A stretch of 59,514 nucleotides of DNA from assembly GCF_000364705.1 (NCBI RefSeq), contig NZ_AQOH01000364.1, positions 1 through 59,514 of the forward strand, written 5' to 3'. A program made the translations under genes and the position numbers. Each line of letters starts with the position of its first letter. Position 1 is the stretch's first letter. Positions 25,901-32,795 of this stretch are shown piece after piece. Source of the DNA: Pseudomonas fuscovaginae SE-1 (lineage in GTDB: Bacteria; Pseudomonadota; Gammaproteobacteria; Pseudomonadales; Pseudomonadaceae). The notes beneath the pieces are model-generated. The model searched no databases and had not been told where the DNA came from. It saw only the letters and a list, made by a program, of their open reading frames with translations.

Positions 25901-27031
25901 AGCGCTCCACGCTACAGCCGCCAGCAACCCCTGCCGGCGCGGCTCAAGCATAACCGGCTGCTGAGTGGGCCGGACGCGGGCAAGGAAACCCGCCAGTTCG
26001 TCTTCGACCTCGGCGACAGCGGCCTCGACTACCAGGCCGGTGATGCCCTCGGCGTCTGGCCCAGCCATTGCCCGGAACAGGTGGAACGACTGCAAGCTTG
26101 CCTTGGCGCGACCACCGCCGACACCGTGGTGACCATCAAGGACCAGACGCCGTTGCCGCTGGTCGAGGCCTTGACTCGCCATCTGGAGATTGGCCGGATC
26201 AGCCCCGCGCTGCTGCAACTGGTGCTCCAGCGCACCGGCAGCAGCCAGCTCAAGCGACTGCTCGCCGACGAACACAAGACCGAACTCAAGGATTGGCTCT
26301 GGGGCCGGCAACCGGCTGACCTGTTGCGCGAGTTGCAAGTCGAGTTGCAGGCCCAGGAACTGGTCGATTGCCTGAAACCGCTGCAGCCGCGGCTGTACTC
26401 GATCTCCTCGAGTCCCAAGGTGCATCCGGGTGAAGTCCACCTGACGGTGTCCACCGTGCGTTATGAGCGCGCCGGGCAAGCACGCTCCGGTTGCTGCTCG
26501 GGTTTTCTCGCCGATCGTGCCGAAGGCCTGGAGGTACCGATCTTCGTGCAGAAATCGGCGAACTTTCGACCGCCTGCCGATCCTCGCGCACCGATGATCA
26601 TGGTCGGCCCGGGCACCGGGATCGCCCCGTTCCGTGCCTTTCTGCAAGAGCGCCAGGCCACCGGGGCCACCGGCAGGAACTGGCTGTTCTTCGGCGAACA
26701 ACATGCGGCCAGCGACTTCTATTATCGCGAGGAGCTGCAAGCGTGGTCCGAACAGGGTCACCTGCATCGTCTCGATACCGCGTTTTCCCGGGACCAGGCG
26801 CAGAAGATCTATGTGCAGCACCGGATGATCGAGCAAGGTGCGCAACTGTGGGCCTGGCTGGAGGATGGCGCGGGGTTCTATGTGTGCGGTGATGCCAGTC
26901 GCATGGCGCGGGATGTGGATGCGGCGCTCAAGCAGGTGGTACGCACCCATGGCGGCCTGGATGCCGATGCGGCTCAGGCGTATGTCCAGGCATTGGCGGC
27001 GGACAAGCGTTATGTGCGGGATGTGTATTGA
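22973..27031 (+). CDS. nasA: Assimilatory nitrate reductase fused to a CysJ-like flavodoxin/FNR reductase
   Basis: 1,352 residues reducing nitrate to nitrite in the cytoplasm. Residues about 1-730 are a molybdopterin oxidoreductase with an N-terminal [4Fe-4S] motif CPYCGVGC...LCTKG, SRLCMASAGAGY around the Mo site and a GRLQHQWHT C-terminal dinucleotide-binding part. A linker (about 730-820) contains two short similar segments (LYLRGFLLGL, LILEGILAGL). From about 820 a flavodoxin domain (WSSQTGTVEAFA, STFGDGDPPDN, FGDSSYDQFCG) is joined to a sulfite-reductase-alpha-type FAD/NADPH module (RLYSISSSP, MVGPGTGIAPFRAF, FYVCGDASRMARDV). The fusion supplies NADPH electrons directly to the Mo centre. 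ATG 22973 is preceded by AGGAG. The gene lies behind a sigma-54 promoter and an ANTAR leader. Confidence 0.95.
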   Translation: MTQTSVRSVCPYCGVGCGIVMEVRDNQVIKVSGDKQHPTNFGRLCTKGSTCAQPLAHSGRMAQAFMRHERQRDPGQVGMDQAIGETARRLKAILDEHGPHALSFYVSGQMSLEAQYLINKLAKGFVRTNLIESNSRLCMASAGAGYKLSLGADGPPGSYQDFDQAELFFVIGANMADCHPILFLRLMDRLKAGARLIVVDPRRNATAEKADLFLQIKPGSDLALLNGLLHLLVKNGHTDPEFIAHFTEGWEALPDFLEDYHPARVAELTGLPETQLHQAARWIGEATEWMSCWTMGLNQSTHGTWHTNALCNLHLATGAICRPGSGPFSLTGQPNAMGGREMGYMGPGLPGQRSALVPADREFIEDLWQIPRGSLSQQVGGGSVALFEDMQAGKVKACWIICTNPVTSSPNRQKVIAGLQAAELVIAQDAFLDTETNRYADILLPAALWAEAEGVMINSERNLTLMRKAVDAPGQALPDWQIIARVACEMGYAAAFSYASAAEVFEEIKRAWNPGTGYDLRGASYERLEQAPVQWPCGPGQQSHRNPIRYLNDGLGRPALPAADGSYPRLLFPTASGKAMFFARPWEPAAERPDEQFPWVLNTGRLQHQWHTLTKTGKVAALNKLNPGPFVEINPLDAARLGISDKDSVEVRSMRGRAVLPAQVSERVAPGNCFAPFHWNDVYGEELAINAVTSDAVDPISLQPEFKFSAVALTRVESPQPDPLTSPTRTEAPQTMQTQALARILGLDTAPGIQLAPNENLYLRGFLLGLGSSQANAGVPALPANAPLQPANRLILEGILAGLFARQEPVQPQAPLSPVVANEPPPLLLLWSSQTGTVEAFAKSAAERLQEKGHRVRLASMDSIQAQELSQAGRALLLTSTFGDGDPPDNAHGLWQALAADSAPNLANLRFAVLAFGDSSYDQFCGFGRKLDERLHSLGAQRLAARVDCEPDYQAPASAWLERLDTALAEKPAPATSAPRYSRQQPLPARLKHNRLLSGPDAGKETRQFVFDLGDSGLDYQAGDALGVWPSHCPEQVERLQACLGATTADTVVTIKDQTPLPLVEALTRHLEIGRISPALLQLVLQRTGSSQLKRLLADEHKTELKDWLWGRQPADLLRELQVELQAQELVDCLKPLQPRLYSISSSPKVHPGEVHLTVSTVRYERAGQARSGCCSGFLADRAEGLEVPIFVQKSANFRPPADPRAPMIMVGPGTGIAPFRAFLQERQATGATGRNWLFFGEQHAASDFYYREELQAWSEQGHLHRLDTAFSRDQAQKIYVQHRMIEQGAQLWAWLEDGAGFYVCGDASRMARDVDAALKQVVRTHGGLDADAAQAYVQALAADKRYVRDVY

Positions 27032-27179
27032 TCGCCGTTCTGGGGAGGGGGCGGTGCCCGCGAAGGGGCCCTGAAGCACGCCCTCATAGCAGGCAACCGC
27101 CACCGGACATGCACCAGCACAGGTCGCGTTGACCCGACAAATGTCCACGAATCCCGGAAAAACCGCACAAACCGACACT

Positions 27180-27195
27180 TGGCACACTCCCTGCT
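27180..27195 (+). promoter_or_regulatory. Sigma-54 (RpoN) promoter of nirBD
   Basis: TGGCAC-ACTCC-CTGCT, with GG and GC spaced 10 bp apart; only one base of the -12 element departs from TTGCW. It predicts a start near 27206, upstream of the nirB leader hairpins. Confidence 0.72.
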
Positions 27196-27241
27196 TTAAA
27201 CCAATCACCCTCTGCCATGAATGACCAGGCAGACCGTTCCG

Positions 27242-27325
27242 GTGGTCAACGGCGATCACATACTGAACAGGCATAAAAACACCAGGCAAAGGCGCCTGGA
27301 GCTTCGGCTCCAGGCGTTTTTTTTT
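27242..27325 (+). promoter_or_regulatory. ANTAR-type (NasT-like) two-hairpin antiterminator leader of nirB
   Basis: P1: GTGGTC (27242-27247), hexaloop AACGGC, GATCAC (27254-27259). P2: CCAGGC (27282-27287), hexaloop AAAGGC, GCCTGG (27294-27299), a perfect 6-bp stem. Both loops have A1 and G4. The 3' half of P2 is also the 5' arm of a strong terminator: CGCCTGGAGC (27293-27302), TTCG tetraloop, GCTCCAGGCG (27307-27316), T9. P2 and the terminator are mutually exclusive. An additional TCTGCC/GGCAGA stem lies upstream (27211-27233). Confidence 0.87.
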
Positions 27326-27378
27326 GCATTTTTTCTGGCTGGGCCAGCCCGTGACTGGCCGTGATCCGAGGAAGCTCC

Positions 27379-29937
27379 ATGAACGCTATCGTGAATGTCG
27401 AACATCGCCAGAAACTGGTGATCGTGGGTAATGGCATGGTCGGCCACCACTGCGTCGAGCAGTTGATCGAACGCGGCGCCCTGCGTCACTTCGAACTGCA
27501 TGTCTACGGCGAGGAGTGGCAACCGGCCTATGACCGTGTGCACCTGTCCGAGTACTTTGCCGGCAAGGATGCCCATGCCTTGGCCCTTGGCGAGCCCGGC
27601 CTGTACGAGCGACATGGCGTCAACCTGCATCTGGGCGTGGAAGTATTGGAGATCGACCGTGATCGCCGGGAGATCGTCACTCGCTCCGGGCGCCAACCCT
27701 ACGATCAGTTGATCCTGGCCACCGGTTCCTATCCGTTCGTTCCGCCGATTCCCGGCTCCGAAGGCTCGGCACGCCTGGTCTACCGGACACTCGACGACCT
27801 CGACGCGATTCGCTCGGCGGCGGCCGAAGCCCGTCGCGGCGTGGTGGTCGGTGGTGGACTGTTGGGCCTGGAGGCAGCCAACGCGCTGAAGTCCCTGGGC
27901 CTGGAGGCCCACGTGGTCGAGTTCGCCCCACGGCTGATGCCGGTGCAGCTGGACGGTGACGGTGGCGCCGCCCTCAAGGCACAGATCGAAGGCCTCGGTG
28001 TCGGTGTCCACCTCTCCCGGGCGACCCGGGAAATCGTCGCCGGCGAGCAGTACCGCTACCGGATGAACTTCGAAGGCGGCGAGTTTCTCGAAACCGACCT
28101 GATCGTTTTTTCAGCCGGCATTCGGCCACAGGACCTGCTGGGCCGCAACAGCGGACTGGAAATCGCGCAACGAGGCGGTATCGTCATCGACGGCCACTGC
28201 CAGACCAGCGACCCGACTATCTCGGCCATCGGCGAATGTGCGTCCTGGAACGGCAGCGTGTTCGGCCTCGTCGCCCCAGGCTACAGCATGGCGCGCAACG
28301 TCGCCGCACGCCTGGCCGGTGAGACCGCCGATACCTTCAATGGCGCCGACATGTCGACCAAACTCAAGCTGCTCGGCGTCGACGTCGGCTCGATTGGCGA
28401 CGCCCATGGGGCGACTCCGGGCGCCCGCAGCTACCGTTTCATCGATGAGGCCAATTCGGCCTACCGGCGGCTGGTGGTCGATGCCGAAGGCAAGAAAGTC
28501 ATCGGCGCCGTGCTGGTCGGCGACAACAGCCATTACGACACTTTGCTGCAATACGTGCAGAACGCAATCGCCCTGCCCCAGGATCCCGCCAGCCTGATCC
28601 TGCCGCTGAGCGAAGGCGCCCCGACCCTCGGCGCCGATGCCCTGCCGGCAACCGCGACCATCTGTTCCTGCCACAACGTCACCAAGGGCGCGATCTGCTG
28701 CGCCGTCGACGCCGGCTGCAGCGACCTTTCCGAACTCAAGGCGCAGACCAAGGCCGCCACCGGCTGCGGTGGCTGCAGCGCGCTGCTCAAGCAGGTGTTC
28801 GAACACGAACTGGTCGCCCGCGGCGTGGAAGTCGACAAGAGCCTGTGCGAGCACTTCGCCTATACCCGCCAGGAGTTGTACGCGATGGTCCGGGTGGGTG
28901 GCATCGAAACCTTCGAGGAACTGCTCGGTCGCCACGGCAAGGGCCACACCGGCTGCGATATCTGCAAGCCGGCGGTGGGCTCGATCCTGGCCTCGTGCTG
29001 GAACCGGCCGATCATGGACAAGGCGCTGGTACCGCTGCAGGACACCAACGACACCTTCATGGCCAACATGCAGAAGAACGGCACCTACTCGATCATTCCG
29101 CGGATCGCCGCCGGCGAAATCACCCCGGACAAGCTGATCGCCCTCGGCGTGGTGGCGAAGAAATACGACCTCTACACCAAGATCACCGGCGGCCAGCGCA
29201 TCGACCTGTTCGGTGCGCAACTGCACGAGCTGCCGCAGATCTGGGGCGAGTTGATCGATGCCGGCTTCGAGACCGGCCACGGCTACGGCAAGTCACTGCG
29301 CACGGTGAAATCCTGCGTCGGCAGCACCTGGTGCCGCTACGGCGTGCAGGACAGCGTGGCCATGGCCCTGCTGCTGGAGAATCGCTACAAGGGCCTGCGC
29401 GCCCCGCACAAGTTCAAGCTGGCGGTGTCCGGCTGCACCCGCGAATGCGCCGAGGCGCAGAGCAAGGACATCGGCGTGATCGCCACCGAGAAAGGCTGGA
29501 ACCTGTATGTCTGCGGCAACGGCGGCATGCGCCCGCGTCACGCCGAACTGTTCGCCACCGATCTGGATGACCAGACGCTGATCCGCTACGTCGACCGTTT
29601 CCTGATGTTCTATATCCGCACCGCCGACCGCCTGCAGCGCACTTCGGTATGGCGCGAAAACCTCGAAGGCGGTCTCGACTACCTCAAGGCGGTGATCATC
29701 GACGACAGCCTGGGCCTGGCAGCCGAGCTGGAAAGCCAGCTGCAACTGGTGGTGGACCGCTACGAGTGCGAATGGGCCAACGCCATCAGCGACCCGGAAA
29801 AACTCAAGCGCTTCCGCACCTTCGTCAACGACCAGCGCGGCGACCCGGATATCCATTTCGTCAAGGAGCGCGCGCAGCGCCGGCCGGTGCGCGCCAACGA
29901 ACTCAACCTGATTCCCGTACATGAGGAGGTGGTCTGA
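27379..29937 (+). CDS. nirB: Assimilatory NADH-dependent nitrite reductase large subunit
   Basis: 852 residues reducing nitrite to ammonium in the cytoplasm with NirD. The N-terminal pyridine-nucleotide/FAD part has VIVGNGMVGHHCVE and GVVVGGGLLGLEAAN. A BFD-like [2Fe-2S] module follows (CSCHN...CGGCSALL, about residues 435-480), with a second Cys pair in TGCDICKP. The C-terminal sirohaem domain carries the bridged cluster ligands SCVGSTWC (C-x5-C) and SGCTRECAE (C-x3-C). GAGGAAG precedes ATG 27379. The stop overlaps nirD by one base, so the two subunits are co-translated. Confidence 0.97.
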   Translation: MNAIVNVEHRQKLVIVGNGMVGHHCVEQLIERGALRHFELHVYGEEWQPAYDRVHLSEYFAGKDAHALALGEPGLYERHGVNLHLGVEVLEIDRDRREIVTRSGRQPYDQLILATGSYPFVPPIPGSEGSARLVYRTLDDLDAIRSAAAEARRGVVVGGGLLGLEAANALKSLGLEAHVVEFAPRLMPVQLDGDGGAALKAQIEGLGVGVHLSRATREIVAGEQYRYRMNFEGGEFLETDLIVFSAGIRPQDLLGRNSGLEIAQRGGIVIDGHCQTSDPTISAIGECASWNGSVFGLVAPGYSMARNVAARLAGETADTFNGADMSTKLKLLGVDVGSIGDAHGATPGARSYRFIDEANSAYRRLVVDAEGKKVIGAVLVGDNSHYDTLLQYVQNAIALPQDPASLILPLSEGAPTLGADALPATATICSCHNVTKGAICCAVDAGCSDLSELKAQTKAATGCGGCSALLKQVFEHELVARGVEVDKSLCEHFAYTRQELYAMVRVGGIETFEELLGRHGKGHTGCDICKPAVGSILASCWNRPIMDKALVPLQDTNDTFMANMQKNGTYSIIPRIAAGEITPDKLIALGVVAKKYDLYTKITGGQRIDLFGAQLHELPQIWGELIDAGFETGHGYGKSLRTVKSCVGSTWCRYGVQDSVAMALLLENRYKGLRAPHKFKLAVSGCTRECAEAQSKDIGVIATEKGWNLYVCGNGGMRPRHAELFATDLDDQTLIRYVDRFLMFYIRTADRLQRTSVWRENLEGGLDYLKAVIIDDSLGLAAELESQLQLVVDRYECEWANAISDPEKLKRFRTFVNDQRGDPDIHFVKERAQRRPVRANELNLIPVHEEVV

Positions 29938-30311
29938 TGGGCCAATCAACCGCACAACACAGCGTTGCCAACGACTTCCAGTGGCAGACGGTCTGCCGCC
30001 GCGAAGACCTGGTGGAGAACTCCGGCGTGGTGGTCTGGTTCCACTGCGCACAGGTCGCGCTGTTCTACCTGCCCAATGCCAGCCAGGGGCGCACTCTGTA
30101 CGCCATCGACAACCATGACCCGCTGTCCGGTGCGAATGTGATCGGCCGTGGCATCGTGGGTCATATCAAGGGCCAGCCGGTGATCGCCTCGCCCCTGTAC
30201 AAGCAGCACTTCAGCCTGGAAGACGGCCTGTGCCTGGAGTATCCGGAGCAACAACTGCGGGTCTGGCCGGTGCGCTGGGCGGGTGACGAGGTGGAAATCG
30301 CGGTGATCTGA
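29937..30311 (+). CDS. nirD: Nitrite reductase small subunit
   Basis: 124 residues with a Rieske-like fold. The positions that bind [2Fe-2S] in true Rieske proteins are not Cys/His pairs (IDNHDPLSGANVIGRGIVG, then VIASPLYKQHFSLEDG). This is normal for bacterial NirD and indicates a structural rather than electron-carrying small subunit. It overlaps the nirB stop codon and is the last gene of the nitrogen cluster. Confidence 0.95.
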   Translation: MGQSTAQHSVANDFQWQTVCRREDLVENSGVVVWFHCAQVALFYLPNASQGRTLYAIDNHDPLSGANVIGRGIVGHIKGQPVIASPLYKQHFSLEDGLCLEYPEQQLRVWPVRWAGDEVEIAVI

Positions 30312-30333
30312 CGTTCGTCGGGAACCTGGCAAA

Positions 30334-30351
30334 ACTGTCAGAACTGACAGT
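30334..30351 (+). promoter_or_regulatory. Lux-box-like 18-bp palindrome, copy 1
   Basis: ACTGTCAGAACTGACAGT, with 8-bp perfect arms around AA. It fits the CT-N12-AG scheme of LuxR-type operators. It lies about 130 bp upstream of the unknown gene at 30475. The same arm sequence and spacing recurs at 52077-52094 ahead of the metalloprotease gene. Confidence 0.7.
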
Positions 30352-30417
30352 AGCCAGTCTCGACCGCGCAGGCCCTAATGGGCGTCTGGCAGCTGTATCC
30401 ATCCGGATTGCCAGCCG

Positions 30418-30445
30418 GACAGGTGTTGCCCAGGCAGCACCTGTC
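30418..30445 (+). other. 13-bp near-perfect hairpin just upstream of the unknown gene
   Basis: GACAGGTGTTGCC pairs with GGCAGCACCTGTC with only one T-G wobble and a 2-nt centre. It lies 29 bp before the ATG at 30475. It could terminate nirBD, or shape the 5' leader of the following mRNA. No T-run follows. Confidence 0.5.
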
Positions 30446-30474
30446 ACTTATCAGCCACGATGGAGACCACGACG

Positions 30475-31206
30475 ATGGATCACACCCTCCTTCCCGCCCC
30501 GCATATTGCGCTGGCACTGGGAAACTTTCACTACCCGCAACACCACCTCCTGCCTGTCGACGCCCTGACCTCCAACCTTGCCCTGGACATCGAGACCGCC
30601 TGGCCGGATCCTGCACAAAACGGCCAGGTCGACCACATGACTCTGCTCTACACCTCGCCCGGGGGCAACCTGCACGAGGTGCCTGTACCGTTGCCCGGGC
30701 CGCTCCACTTTCCACTCAGGGTATGGCTACCCTACAAGTACCTGCATGAAGAAGGCGTCTCCAAGGTCGCTTTCAAGGTACGTAACCAGGCTGGCGTCAC
30801 CTACGAGTCGGACCCCGTGGCCTTCACCATCGACCTGCGCGTGCCCAATCATGACCAGGCCGGCACCAAGCCCGTGGTGGACGGCGAAGTCGGTTTTCCG
30901 GGCGTGACCCGTGACTACCTGCTCAGGCATTGCAACAGCGTGAAGTTCCTGGTCGAACAGTATCCCGGGCAGACCGCCGGCGACCGGGTCGGCCTCTGCC
31001 TCGGCGGCCCCAACGAGCCGGTGCTCAGCGATGCCCTGGTGACCCGGGCCGATCGCGACACCATCATTCGCCTGGATGCGGAGTATTTGCTTGAGCTGGA
31101 TGATGGCGTGCACCTGGCCTACTACAAGCTTTTCAGCCGAGCCGGCAAGGTGGGGCCCAACTCCAAGGGCACATTCGTGCGCATAGACCTCGGTCCGCGT
31201 GATTGA
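30475..31206 (+). CDS. Unknown protein, probably all-beta
   Basis: 243 residues with no signal peptide or membrane helix. I do not recognise a defined function. The sequence has beta-strand-like alternation with segments such as HMTLLYTSPGGNLHEVPVPL, KVAFKVRNQAGVTYESDPVA and VHLAYYKLFSRAGKVGPNS, suggesting Ig-like or similar beta-sandwich folds. A Ser/Pro hinge-like stretch (RVPNHDQAGTKPVVDG) separates two halves. The start is ATG 30475, with GGAGACC upstream; the ATG at 30460 lacks a ribosome-binding site. It is monocistronic and preceded by the lux-box-like palindrome at 30334, so expression may be density- or signal-dependent. That is inference from the motif. Confidence 0.75.
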   Translation: MDHTLLPAPHIALALGNFHYPQHHLLPVDALTSNLALDIETAWPDPAQNGQVDHMTLLYTSPGGNLHEVPVPLPGPLHFPLRVWLPYKYLHEEGVSKVAFKVRNQAGVTYESDPVAFTIDLRVPNHDQAGTKPVVDGEVGFPGVTRDYLLRHCNSVKFLVEQYPGQTAGDRVGLCLGGPNEPVLSDALVTRADRDTIIRLDAEYLLELDDGVHLAYYKLFSRAGKVGPNSKGTFVRIDLGPRD

Positions 31207-31252
31207 CAGCGGCGCCAGCCGGCCAGGCATATGCCAGGCTATTTCATTGGAT

Positions 31253-31297
31253 GGCCGCCTGCGGCGGCTCGCCAGCAAGCCGCCTCCTACAGGGGGC
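31253..31297. repeat. REP-type palindromic element
   Basis: GCCGCCTGCGGCGGCTCGCC followed by AGCAAGCCGCCTCCTACAGG. The core is the reverse complement of the familiar Pseudomonas REP (CCTGTAGGAGGCGGCTTGCTGGCGA). It lies between convergent genes. Confidence 0.8.
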
Positions 31298-31301
31298 GCG
31301 G

Positions 31302-32795
31302 CTACTTGGCGGCCACCGGCTCGGTCGCACCATCCCAGCCGCCGCCAAGGGCGGCGATCAGTTGCACGCTGGCGATCAGCCGGCTTTGCAACAGGCTCAA
31401 CACGCTGCGCTCGTTGCTCAAAGCGGTGGTTTGCACCGTCACCACGTCCAGGTAGGCGATCAGGCCGGCCTTGTACTGGTTCTCGGTCAGGCGCAGGGAT
31501 TCACGGGCCGAGTCCAGCGCCTGCTGGCGCACCACCGCCTCGTTCTCCATGACCTTGAGCTGCACCAGGTAGTTCTCCACCTCGCGGAAACCGTCGAGCA
31601 CGGTCTGGCGGTACTTGGCGACGGTCTGGTCATACACCGCCTCGGTCCGCTCCACCTCCGCCGAGCGCTGGCCACCGTCGAACAGGGTCATCGCCAGCTT
31701 CGGCCCCACCGACCAGAAGCGGTTCGGCAGGCTGATCCAGTCGGCATAGGTACTGCTGCTGTAGCCGCCGGACAGGCTCAGGGTCAGGTCCGGGTAGTAG
31801 GCGGCCTTCGCCACGCCGATCCTGGCGTTGGCGGCAATCACCGAGCGCTCCGCCGAAGCGACGTCCGGCCGCCGCTCCAGCAGTTGCGACGGCAGGCCCA
31901 GCGGGATCCGCGGCAACGCCGGAACATTGTTGGTGGCCGCCAGCCTGAAGTCGGCCGGCACCTGGCCGGTCAGCACGGCGATGGCGTTTTCAAACTGGGC
32001 GCGTTGCCAGATCAGGTCGATCAGGTCGCCCTGGGCACTTTTCAGCTGGGTCTGCGCCTGGGCGATCGATGCCTTGTCCGAAACGCCGAAACGGTACTGG
32101 TTCTCGGTGGTTTTCAGCGAGCGCTCGTAGGCCTGCACCGTGGCCTCGAGCAGGCGCTTCTGCTCGTCGATCACCCGCAACTGCAGGTAGTTCTGCACCA
32201 GTTCCGACTGCTGGCTCAGGCGCATCGCCGCCAGGTCGGCGAAGCTGGCCTGGGCGCTGGCCTTGTCCGCCTCGAGGCCGCGGCGCAGCTTGCCCCAGAC
32301 GTCCGCTTCCCAGCTCACGCCCAGTTGCGCGTTGTAGGTATCGCGTATTCCGCTCGAGGAACTGCTCAGGCTCGAGTTGCTGCTGCCGGTGCCCTGGCTG
32401 GAGCGGGTCTTGCCGGCACTGAGGTCGACACTCGGGAAGAACGCCCCGCGGGAGCTGCGCACCAGCGCCTGGGCCTGGCGAAACTGTGCCTCGGACTGGG
32501 CCACGGTCTGGTTGCTGCTGTTGAGCTTCTCCACCAGGCCATTGAGCACCGGATCACCGTACAGCTCCCACCAGGCGCCACGGGCCAGCGAATCGCTGGG
32601 CTGGGCCTGGCGCCAGCCGGCTGCTTCCTTGTACTGCGCCGGGGCGGCGGCATCCGGGCGCTGGTAATCCGGGCCAACGGCGCAGGCGCTGAGCATCAAC
32701 CCACACAAGGCCAGGCTCAGCAGGCGCGAGCCACGGGCCATTTCCAGGCGTTGGGCCGCCTGCGCGGTCACATTGCGGTATGCAGGGTCAGTCAT
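31302..32795 (-). CDS. opmB: RND efflux outer-membrane lipoprotein, NodT/OprM family
   Basis: 497 residues. A lipoprotein signal (SRLLSLALCGLMLSAC) places the acylated Cys after an 18-residue N-terminal extension; ATG at 32741 is therefore a plausible alternative start, but the ATG at 32795 overlaps the muxC stop as in the rest of the operon. The mature part has the NodT hallmarks AVGPDYQRPD, LARGAWWELYGDPVLNGLVE and two repeats ending in LTENQYKAGLIAYLDVVTVQ. It forms the outer-membrane exit duct for the MuxABC pump. It is the last gene of the operon and ends near a REP element. Confidence 0.9.
   Translation of the reverse strand: MTDPAYRNVTAQAAQRLEMARGSRLLSLALCGLMLSACAVGPDYQRPDAAAPAQYKEAAGWRQAQPSDSLARGAWWELYGDPVLNGLVEKLNSSNQTVAQSEAQFRQAQALVRSSRGAFFPSVDLSAGKTRSSQGTGSSNSSLSSSSSGIRDTYNAQLGVSWEADVWGKLRRGLEADKASAQASFADLAAMRLSQQSELVQNYLQLRVIDEQKRLLEATVQAYERSLKTTENQYRFGVSDKASIAQAQTQLKSAQGDLIDLIWQRAQFENAIAVLTGQVPADFRLAATNNVPALPRIPLGLPSQLLERRPDVASAERSVIAANARIGVAKAAYYPDLTLSLSGGYSSSTYADWISLPNRFWSVGPKLAMTLFDGGQRSAEVERTEAVYDQTVAKYRQTVLDGFREVENYLVQLKVMENEAVVRQQALDSARESLRLTENQYKAGLIAYLDVVTVQTTALSNERSVLSLLQSRLIASVQLIAALGGGWDGATEPVAAK

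Noticed and set aside
29937..30311. NirD lacking Rieske cluster ligands as evidence of a broken gene
   Set aside because: Bacterial NirD proteins normally lack these ligands, so this is a family feature.
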